In this document: piece by piece, positions 45,301-57,300 of the stretch
How positions within the stretch are numbered: position 1 is the stretch's first letter
Layout of the letters: the number at the start of each line of letters is the position of its first letter
DNA from: Lingula anatina
Taxonomy: Eukaryota; Brachiopoda; Lingulata; Lingulida; Lingulidae
Assembly: GCF_001039355.2 (NCBI RefSeq)
Contig: NW_019774258.1
Span: forward strand, 62,001 to 126,000
Reading direction: 5' to 3'
DNA length: 64,000 nt
The notes under the pieces: model-generated
Databases searched by the model: none
The model's input: the letters and a program-made list of their open reading frames with translations, nothing else
What the model was told of the DNA's origin: nothing
Translations under genes and position numbers: made by a program

Positions 45301-48300
45301 TTTTCTTAGTGTTTTCATAATCTGCTAGGCAGGAAAGTGCTGTTTATCATAAAATTATTTAAATATATTACTAGAATTTTAAAAATTTTTATTTAAACAC
45401 TTGCTCCTGTTAATTTCAACATAATTAGGCAGGTATCCGATACATTTTGATATATAAATTGAGATCCATCCTATTGTTTTCAGTTCATCCTACCTCTCAT
45501 TAATATTGCTCATGTTAATGTTTACATAATACACTTTGATATATAAATGGTGTGATTCATGCTATTCTGTATTGTCCACCATACCTCTCATTAAAGGACC
45601 CTGTGTGTGCAAACTTCTGCACACTCTGTTCCTCCACCAAGAACCTCATCTTGTCAAAGAAGGAAGCAGTGCTGCTGGGGGGCTGTTTCCGTAGCAATAT
45701 CTCCAGGGGGTCTGGTGACATCACACAGTGGGGGCTGTCCTTACACTCCACAGTAAGACAGCAGTCAGGGTCCTGGCAGTCCAATAGACCATCTGGAATA
45801 GGACAGCCAGGTGATTATCAAAGAGACACACATCATAGCAATTTACCCAACTTCCTTGTCAATTGTAACACTATCCTTTTAGAGATTTTAAGTATCTTTA
45901 ATCAATCCAGCATTTTGGTTTTATGCACAAAGGTAACTGTAAAGATTTTTTATCATACTTAAGACTTAAGTAGCCAGGACTGGATTCAACAAATGCTAGC
46001 TTTATAAACAAAGCTCATGACATAATTATCTCTAACAATTCACAAATCAGCAAGGGTGTATCTATAGAAAATAGCGACTATGCAGCAATCACTGAAACTG
46101 CTCCCTGTCTGAAAACATAGAACACTAACTTTGTTGCTATTAAATTATCTCTTATCTAAGACACCTCTGTAAGTGGTGTCCATTCTGCCATACCCCACAT
46201 ACACTACTATATCAGTGAGTGTGACATACCTTCATCATTATCCAGATTGTCTCCACACTGTACCTCTCTGGACAGACTACAGTCCTCTCCCTTCCAGCCA
46301 TCTGCACAGTTACACTGCCAACTACCTGAGAACACCTGACACCTGCCATGATTACTGCAGGATCTGGGGCAGCCATCTGGAAGACAGACATCTGTAGAAC
46401 TGACTACAAGACTTTTAGCATGGCTTGAGACTTAGCAAGGTTTATCTTAGGTATATTTACACACAGGAGTGGATCTTAAAGCAAAGCAAGGTATTTTTTT
46501 AATCTACTTACCTGTGACTTTGTTAAACTTACAGATATGAGATTAACCTTACGAGGGCTTAGGGGAGTCTTCATTCTGTAATTGCTTTTTTAAAATTCAA
46601 ATACGAAACATGGTCCACAAAACAGAACACTTGATATTTAGATTCAAACACAGTCACAATGTGAAATGTGACAAGTACGCACCAAGAGAGCAATATTTCC
46701 CATTCCAGCCAGGGTTGCACATACAGGTGCCATTGTCACAGAAACCATGTACGAGGCAGCGTGGATCACATGACACCTGGTTGCACACGGCGCCTGCCCA
46801 GCCTTCGTCACATACACATCTCTGCCCGCTACAATGACCATGTACGCACTGCAGACTGCAGCGCTCTGGAAGATAAACATCAACATCTAAACTTAGTTCC
46901 AGTCTTTTTCTTACAACTTGTTACTGAATAAAAATGAGGCTAAAAAATTATACAGTATCTGTCAATAAATAAAACTGCAAAAACTCATATTGAAAAGATT
47001 AAAGGATTAAAGTTGCAACTTTTTCATGTGTATACTGATTTATTACATTTAGCAGAAGGATACCTAAACATAAATAAACGTCAACTTAAAATAGACCCCC
47101 TTTTAAGCAATTTAATATGTTCAAAGCTTGCTAATTATAAATTATTTTTACATATGTCATCATAAATAAATCAAAATATCCAATAACTTTGTCAAAAACC
47201 TACCAATTTCACAGTATTCCCCAGCCCAGCCTTCCTCACACACACATGCATCCAGATGCATGTCGTACACTCCATGCTGCGTGCAGTTCTTGCGACACAT
47301 ATTGGGGATATTTTGTACTCTAGGCAGACTACAGTCTGAGCCTGTGTGGTCCTCGTTACAGTAACACTGCCCCTGGACGCACACGCCATTCCCAGAACAA
47401 TTGGAAGGAATACAGTCAACTGAGGAAAAAATAAAAGAAATTAAAATATGTGTAATATAGTATTTTTAGACTGAAGGTCTTATTGGAATTTTAAGATATT
47501 CTTGAAGAAGTACGGAGAACTATAACTTTTTGTTTTCTTACGTAACTCTTTATCTTATACCCTCAGATATAAATTCCTTCTATTTAGCTAAGACATAAAA
47601 GAGGGGGCATAAAAGATAGACGCCAGCTGATGTATGCCTGGTGTGTATTGTGATGAAGTGTGAAAATTGTGTTTTGTCTCAACTAACACAACACCGTGCT
47701 GATGTGACAGCAGTGAAGATTTCAGCTATCTCAACCACTGCAACACAGCTTGTCATTTACTCTCTGGGAAATCATACAAAAACCAATCAGTAAGCTCTGT
47801 CTAGCATCATTTCACTAAGTAACTCTACTCTTTAACATGGCTGCATCTGTCTGATAATCCTATTGTCTTCACCTGCTTGGGCTGCAAGCATTATGTCTAT
47901 GGAGAAGTTTGAGATAAGTATAATAAATCATCAGCATATCTCCCCTACCTTCCCTGCAGTCCTTCCCCTTGAACCCTGGTGAGCAGATGCACTCTCCACG
48001 GATACATTCCCCATTCCCGCTGCAGTTTGGCACCTCACACCGGTCCACAGCCACAGAGCACTCCTTGCCCTTCCAGTTACTGTAACACTCACATTCTCCT
48101 CGAACATAGATCCCACGGCCATTACATAACACTGGACACACAGCTACAGGGAGAAATAGATACATTTAAGGTCTATTTTTATGTGGAACTAGTCAAGTAC
48201 ACCCTGAGAGGCAGAGGTGTCTGGCATCTTTCTTTTTCTGCTATCAGGATACATTTTCTGTTTCTGTGAGTTTTCAGGGACCTCGATAACTCAGGGTGTT

Positions 48301-51300
48301 ACAATAGGATATGCAAACAAATAATTTCCATGAGATAAACTCAATTGAAATGGAGCGTGTGAAAGTGAACAATTCCTTTACACATTTTGTTTACATGTTT
48401 TACTTCAGTAAACTACAAAATAGAGCAGCTGACTTACTCTGTTAAATGGAAATAATATATTTACAGAGTAGCACTTTTAAATGATTTATTGGATTTAATT
48501 AAATAATTCATTAAAACATTAATATATTTAAGTAAAATATAATAAGCAAATTTACTTCATGAGCAATTGTCTGTCTCACTGCTGAATGGGAATTATTTTA
48601 TTTTTCATGAAAACATCAATATATGAAAACACCATTAAAAGCAGCCTTACTCTGTGAGCAGTCCCATCCTTCATATCCAGGGAAGCATGTACACTGGCCA
48701 TTTGTACACTCTCCTCTGCCTAGACAGTCCTTGGGGCAGGTGCTGTCCACTTTGTCTGCAATAACCACACAGTGTCACATGGTTATTTCCATATTCATAG
48801 TTTATTATAAAGAACATGTTTCAGAAAACTACTCTTTCTCTTACGACAAAATTTTAACCAGTTTTGACCCAGACTAAGTAAGTAGTAGTCCATTTGTTTG
48901 AAATTGTGCACCCTTTTAACCTTTTATAACAAGAAAGGAATGAGTTCTATTGAAGGCCAAATTTAGAAAGAATTTTTGTGGACTACTACAGATTTATTCT
49001 GAAAGAATTTTTTTTTAAAGCTAAGATCAAATTTGATCATTAGTTCTTCTGTAAAACAAGTCCCGACCTTTGGCTAGAGGATAAAAAGTGAAACAGGAAC
49101 CTCTGGGAAATTTCTGGACACAGAAACTTAGTATGCCAAATGCACTTAAAAGTAGAAGATACACTATGAATCACGGTGCATGTGTGATAAATAAGTAAAT
49201 GTCATATACAAATACACCATGGTGACTTATATTTCAGCAGACGTTGATAACAAAAGATCCTGGCATGATGTATCTGGATTTCATGTAGGACATGCTTGTT
49301 TGCATGATACTCCATGTGTGAATCTTTTGTTCTGAACATCAGTTGTGGTAGAAGACAAGATACTGACAATGTTGCGGACATAGATGGTGTATCGTTTCTG
49401 GTACACCAAGCTTTTTATAATCTCAGCTATTGATTACCACAGTTGTTATGTATAGAACAAAACACTGGCAAAACTTGATGTAATCCAATCGACGTGTTTT
49501 TTATATACAGTTCTTTGAATTCACAGTAGAGAGAGAGAGAGAGAGAGAGAGACTCACCATGTTTTGAGCTAACAACAGAGACAGTGTTTGGGATCTCCAC
49601 ATCATTATAAACCATCATGTACCATAGCCCTGGCTCCAAGTACTCGATGAAGGCAGTGTCTGTCACTTGGTCTTCTGAAGAATCCTGGAATCACAAAAAT
49701 ACCCATTATTATTGACAGTTTGAAATGTAATACTTGCTATTAAATTTGATCCCTTTAAAATATCCCCTTTATAAAACAGGTTTCAGGGACAAAGATATTT
49801 GCTTATATTCTGTTTTTTACATGTTTTTTTTTTTACCTTGTTAAATTTTGAATTTCATTGAGACATAACAAGACAGACTCTATGCAGACATTTAATTCCT
49901 TAGTTTTTTCCCTTTAATTCTGCTTGGACAATGACAAGGGGTTCTCTAACTTGGATTTTTTGGCCATACAACACACATATGCATGCTTCTTGCCAATATG
50001 TTTATTTTACACTCTACGACTAAAGCCTTTTTTAAAGAAAACAGACTTAATATTTTGCAGACTCTTAAACTGTAACTACAGTTCCCCATAAGCATGATCT
50101 AATCACACTGAGGAAGAAAACAAGCTGGTTATATCTCTTTCGTGTTTGAAATGAGTATAGAACTTGACATTTTGTATTTAGTATGCAGATGTATTGTACA
50201 AGCAGTTCCACTTTGGGAAACAGATACAAGCGGTTCCAATGCCCTGTATGGTCTCTGTGCTGGTTTTTAATGTTGGGTTTTAATTTGCCAAGTCATTGAC
50301 ACTGGATGCTTTGTCAACAAGATGAATAATTCATATGCTGTTGTTCTTGATGTTTGGCTGGTCATCAATAACAAACGGATCACTACTTGTCCACCTGCTC
50401 CCACTACCAAATATCCAAAAGTCAATGACCAGGAAACAGCATTCCATCTTTGAATACAAGCTCCATTTTTTGTAAAATAATAAATTATTACATAGGAGAA
50501 TGACTTTTACTTTTGGACAGAAGAAAAAAGTGATCAGTGCACCAAGATTAAAAACTCTAAGAAACCACTAGCTTTTTTTCTGACTTAATAATGACAGCAA
50601 TGATAACATGCCTGTAGTCATGTCTCACATAACTGCCCTGAAATCATTTCTGAAACCAATGTGCCAGATCCTTTCCCTGTGGATATCACCCTTTATGTTA
50701 TGCAATAATGATGTCTAAAGCATCCAAGCATCACTTCCTCAAAGCAAACAGAATACTAATCTGGGACTAATGGCTGCCACAGGGGGAATTGCATTCTGCC
50801 TTATGTGCTGAAAATGTTTTAGCAAAGGCCACGGTTTATTACCACATCGAGAATTGACAAGGTTAACATTTCCACAGGACATTGTCATGAATATACTATT
50901 ACTTGAAAATGGAATGATGGTGTTTTTGGCTAAAAAATGTGTGCAAAATGCACAAAAACATATCTTCAAATGTACCAGCTGCCAAAATAAACATCTCCTT
51001 ATTGGTTTATGTCAGACTCATGACAGAAAGTAACAAGTTTAGCTTTGTCCATTGCTCAACTGAAAGCATTCTAAATGAAAATAGCATAACCAGCAACACA
51101 TTACAAAATCAGTCCTTTACTTTTGGGATTTTTCTACTTCTTTGTAGGTCAAACCCAGTTAGGCCAACAGAAAATGCCACATTTATTTCAAACATGGTAA
51201 ATAAGAGCTGCAAAGTTGCCCTAGTTGTCTGATATTGCAGGGATAATGTGATTTGGCTTTTTTTTTTTACATCTGCAAAACCAAAATAAATCTATCTTTG

Positions 51301-54300
51301 CATTCACTGTTTCAACTTAAAAAAATTATTTGATTTGGCCTGATAAATCAACTAGATCAATACAAAAAATTTTCTTGAACACTTGAAATTGAGACCAATT
51401 ACAGACACTTCTATTGGCCATTCTGATAAAATTTGATTTTTTTCCACACAAAACAGTAAAACCAATCTCCAGAACTCTGGATTGATTTAATTGGCTTCCA
51501 TTCTCAGAGAGCTCACCCCATCACCCCATATGATTGGTCAATTCTCAAGAGAGTCTTTGGCGAAGCTAATCTGTATGTGCTAGAAGATTGTGTAATTCTC
51601 TGGAGAATACAACAACAATGACAAAGTTCCAAACAGTCTTAGCAGGGCAGGAAAAAAAACACCACATCTATGAACAGCTTTATTGAGTCATGGTATCAAT
51701 GTCCAAAACATCTTTTTCTTTAAAAAAATTAATGAAAATAAAAATTATAAAAATAATAAATAATAAAAAAGACAATTTTCAGATTATTATCAGGAACATT
51801 GTTCATCCGTGATTGTAAACATCACGACACTTTCCACAATGAACATGCAATACAGCCATAGAACCTTCAAGAGAAGACATTCAATTCTCCCTAACAGATA
51901 TGTGAACCGCACGAGAAAATACAGTTTTTGTTATCGCATGCAAATTTAATTATGGTTTTTCATTTGTTGCTGATTAAATGCCTTGCAAAAAAGTCAGAAT
52001 AACAGGAAAAGGTCTCAATATGAATGTGGGTTAACACTGAAGATAGGTCGGCCCTTTTTGGTACCAACCATCTGCGCAATGCTTTTGATTTAGCTTACCT
52101 TACTGCATAATAGCCAAATTTTCAGTCTCAAATGAACTGCAACTTTATCAATTTTAGCTAAAAAAGACAGTGTGTTACCAAGGTACAGCACTGGTAGCAG
52201 CTTTATTAACCCTGAGGCAGTGGAAAGGTCCTACTACCATTTGTATTTGGGACAGGTACAGACTTACTCAAAGATACCCGCTATACCATGCCCAGAGCTT
52301 GACAACTAAAATATTTATTATTCTACTGATGAATTCTCCCTAATGGTCTATTCATGATAAGATTTATCATGTATTGACTGATATGTTGTAAAATCCTTAG
52401 AGTTATTAACGCGGAATATGGTAAATGTGGTGTTATTAACTGATATATAGGAAGATCACTTTGTGGCCTCTAGAAAAAGCCTTATCATCATCATCTCTTA
52501 TTTTCCTGGGGAAACTGGCTGATGTAGGAGTCCCCCAGGTGTCAGACCTTGAGGTGAATACTGATGAGAGCCTAGAGATCATTACATGTTACAACAGGTT
52601 CTCTGAGACATTGAACTTATTGTAATAAGTGTTAACAACATTTTGATTAATGTTTATCGATGGAAAAAAGCTGGACACAAGGTTAAGAGGTATAACACAT
52701 TCAACACTTCAGTGAGAAGTTCTAGTTCTTTAGAACTAACAGTAGAATTTTATATTATGGTGAGTCAAAACATCAAAATTTTTATAGACCTTTTTACTCT
52801 ATTTTAGGCAATAGGCAGCTATTTTGACAATTTCATAAGTTATTATCCATCTGTCTGTATTTATATTATGAATGTAAAACTTTCTGTGTGTTATTTTGAT
52901 AAAATAATTATAATCATAATAATGAAGACAACTCACCTTGGCAGAGCTCTCATCTCTCCTCCTCCTCCTCTGCTGTGATATCTTCCTTCCATCCAACATG
53001 TGGAAGAAGTCATACTGTACATAGGTGGGCTTTGAATTGAGCCGTCCATACACCCCAATAACGGCATCATCTGGCAACGTGAAGTTAAACTTGACAAATT
53101 TTGGATCAATGATGTCCAGCTGCTGGATCCAGGAATCTTTAGGAAGCACTCTTTCCTCACTGGGAGAGTCGAGAGTTACCCTGGGGATTGGCTTTGGTGT
53201 TGTGGTGGTGGGAATTGTAGAAGTTGGTAGTGTTGTGACTGAAACAAGACAGATCATAGCTACATCAATATATAAGATATACACATTTAAACAAACATCA
53301 GTGATTCTCAATTATTTTTACTGAAATGATACATATATAAATAAAACATAACGCAACAGAAGTCCAAAAGCAGCCAGAAAAGCGCCATTGGCAAACGTTC
53401 GTTATAATGATGGTAAATAGAATACTTTCAGTGGTAGGTTAGATTTCACCATTATACAAGGCAGCAAAGCTGTCAAATGTACAGACAAAAAGCAGGAAAT
53501 AACTATGCACAAAATAGGCTACTGCAAATTCAGATGCAAAAGTACATAATGTTAAACTGCAAATTCAACATCAATTTTTAATTATAAAATATAAGTATCA
53601 TGGATATTCAGAAAATGTGACTAGCAAAGGTCTTCAGGCCCATGGAACTTCAAAGTCACATCTTGAAAATGCCAAATTGTAAACAAGACAGCACTGTTCT
53701 GAAATGGGTTTACTTCCATTTTTAACACTTTTTTAACATAAAACAAAATGAACAGTTTACTGCCATTTTTATATGATCAACTAAGAAAATTGATGAGATG
53801 GGAAAAATATCAATAGAATAGTGTTAAATGTCCAATTTCCTCCATTCTGAGATTCTGAACATAGTAGATGATTGAATCTGACAAACTGCAATGATATGAG
53901 TTTGTTTCCATTTTTGAAACTTTATTACACAATACACGATAACAAGTTTACCATCATTTTTACATAATCAACTAATAATGTTGTAAAGATGCAGGAAATG
54001 TCAACCAAACACTTTAATGTATCTTATTAGTAAAATAATAAGACTGTTAACATGCATAAGAATTGAATCTGAGGAAATGTGAAAAAACAGCATAACTTCT
54101 AAAATAATGGCCCGATTATGCTGATTTTCGAACTCGACCTGCGTTTTAGTAAGATTGACCACTCCTGTGAGTTTAATGACAATTAGCCTATCGGTTTTTC
54201 TTATATTGTGNTGTTTCTTCGATTCGCTGCCTTCCCATCGATTCAGTTTCAAGTTTAAACGACCCTATCATAACTTCAGCATCTATTTTCGTCAATTCAA

Positions 54301-57300
54301 TATTGTCAAACATTTCTCGTCAACGGTGTATTTAAACCAATGCTGTCACTATTTTCGTCGATGGTGTAACTATTCTCGTCGATCGTCAAACTATTTTGGT
54401 CGATCGTCTAAGGCTTCGTTCACATGCAATGTCTATTTTCTAATTTCTATTTTCTATTTGCGCTATCTTATGATCATGGTCTGTGCCCTGAATATCCCGC
54501 CGCGTAATTACTAGGAGCGCGAGCCAGTTACTTATAGTAACTTATAGTAACTGGCTCGCGCTGCCAGTAGTTACTTATAGTAACTTATAGTAACTGGCTC
54601 GCGCTGCCAGTAATTACGCCGCGGGATATTCAGTGCACAGACCGTGATCATAAGACATACCGAAAATAGAAAATAGAAAATAGAAAATAGACATTGCATG
54701 TGAACGAAGCCTAAGAGGTATAACACATTCAACAGACTTCAGTAAGAAGTTCTTTAGAAATGACAACAGAATTTTATATTTGGTGAGTCAAAACATCAAA
54801 AATTTTTTATAGACAATTTCATAACTTATTACCCATCTGTCTGTATTTATGTTACGGACATAAAAACTTCAACTTTCTGGATGTAATTTGATTTAATAAT
54901 TATCATTATCATAATGAAGACAACTCACCTTGGTGGAGCTCTCATCTCTCCTCCTCCTCCTCTGCTGTGATATCTTCCTTCCATCCAACATGTGGAAGAA
55001 GTCATACTGTACATAGGTGGGCTTTGAATTGAGCCGTCCATACACCCCAATAACGGCATCATCTGGCAACGTGAAGTTAAACTTGACAAATTTTGGATCA
55101 ATGATGTCCAGCTGCTGGATCCAGGAATCTTTAGGAAGCACTCTTTCCTCACTGGGAGAGTCGAGAGTTACCCTGGGGATTGGCTTTGGTGTTGTGGTGG
55201 TGGGAATTGTAGAAGTTGGTAGTGTTGTGACTGAAACAAGACAGATCATAGCTACATCAATATATAAGATATACACATTTAAACAAACATCAGTGATTCT
55301 CAATTATTTTTACTGAAATGATACATATATAAATAAAACATGACGCAACAGAAGTCCAAAAGCAGCCAGAAAAGCGTCATTGGCAAACGTTCGTTATAAT
55401 GATGGTAAATAGAATACTTTCAGTGGTAGGTTAGATTTCACCATTATAAAATGACATTTGAAGGACGTCTATACTAGGGTTTTATGTGTTAACAAACTAT
55501 TACTTCCTTGGCTTTCTCTGTACAACAAGGCAGAAGGGATTGCCCTTACTTTCCCTAGCCATTAACTCTGAAAATGGCACAATTACATCTGCCATCTTGG
55601 CTAAAATTGACAGGCAGCAAAGATTAATAGCAAACAATAACTGCTGTTAGAACTGTTATTACACACTGTAAAAGGAAGATGGCATATCCCTGTCTCTTGT
55701 TAAATTTCCCCATCAAGCCTTTCAAACAGTTCTGCCATAAATAGACCAGATCTCCACAAGACATGACTTTGACTTTGTGGCATGAAAAAAATCACTTCAA
55801 AATAGAAGAAAATTTGAAGAAATAATTTCCCTTAAATAACCCTTTCGTTAGGTCCAACAACCATAGGCAATTGACCAGTCATTTTCTTTAAGACCATAAT
55901 AAGTCATGGCCAGTGTCTCCTTTTCAGAAACATTGTTTCTCTCATCTGCCATGTTTGTAATGTCTGATCTCGTCAAAAAAATTATATACATTTTTTGGAA
56001 TTTTTTTCAGAAGGCAATTTCAACTAGGATTACCCTACATTGTATTGGTTCTTTTTGGAAAGTATGTTTTATTTATTCAAATTGTAGATCGAAAAAAAAA
56101 CTTTTTTTCAAAAACCTGAATTTGAGTAATTGCAATTATTTATCCAAACATTTTCACACAATTTAACAGTTTTATTATCTCCAGTTTCACAAAACTTTCA
56201 TTTTTTCCCAAACAATAATACCACACAAACCACAAAAATAAAGAGCAGAAGTTCAACAATTCATCTATCAAGTTGCCAACATGACAGAAATCAAAATCCA
56301 TAGATCTGTTGTCTTGTGTGTTATTAACAATGAAATAACACCTCTTTACAATGGGAGTGTGTTCTAAGTAATATGTAGAAAATGCCTGCATGCATACAGT
56401 TGGAAACTCTGCATCATATCATGTCTACATTGTATCAAATACTGAATATGTTCACATTACAGCCTCCACATCNCATAAAAATGACATTTGAAGGACGTCT
56501 ATACTAGGGTTTTATGTGTTAACAAACTATCACTTCCTAGGCTTTCTCTGTACAACAAGGCAGAAGGGATTGCCCTTACTTTCCCTAGCCATTAACTCTG
56601 AAAATGGCACAATTACATCTGCCATCTTGGCTAAAATTGACAGGCAGCAAAGATTAATAGCAAACAAAAACTGCTGTTAGAACTGTTATTACATGCTGTA
56701 AAAGGAAGATGGCATATCCCTGTCTCTTGTTAAATTTCCCCATCAAGCCTTTCAAACAGTTCTGCCATAAATAGACCAGATCTCCACAAGACATGACTTT
56801 GACTTTGTGGCATGAAAAAAATCACTTCAAAATAGAAGAAAATTTGAAGAAATAATTTCCCTTAAATAACCCTTTCTTTAGGTCCAACAACCACAGGCAA
56901 TTGACCAGTCATTTTCTTTAAGACCATAATAAGTCATGGCCAGTGTCTCCTTTTCAGAAACATTGTTTCTCTCATCTGCCATGTTTGTAATGTGTCTGAT
57001 CTTGTCAAAAAAATTATATACATTTTTTGGAATTTTTTTCAGAAGGCAATTTCAACTAGGATTACCCTACATTGTATTGGTTCTTTTTGGAAAGTATGTT
57101 TTATTTATTCAAATTCTAGATCGAAAAAAAAACTTTTTTTCAAAAACCTGAATTTGAGTAATTGCAATTATTTATCCAAACATTTTCACACAATTTAACA
57201 GTTTTATTATCTCCAGTTTCACAAAACTTTCATTTTTTCCCAAACAATAATACCACACAAACCACAAAAATAAAGAGCAGAAGTTCAACAATTCATCTAT

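Noticed and set aside
52937..55230. Mutually exclusive alternative exons 4a/4b of teneurin
   Set aside because: Introns are as similar as the exons, a single N lies between, and only one residue differs; allelic duplication is simpler.
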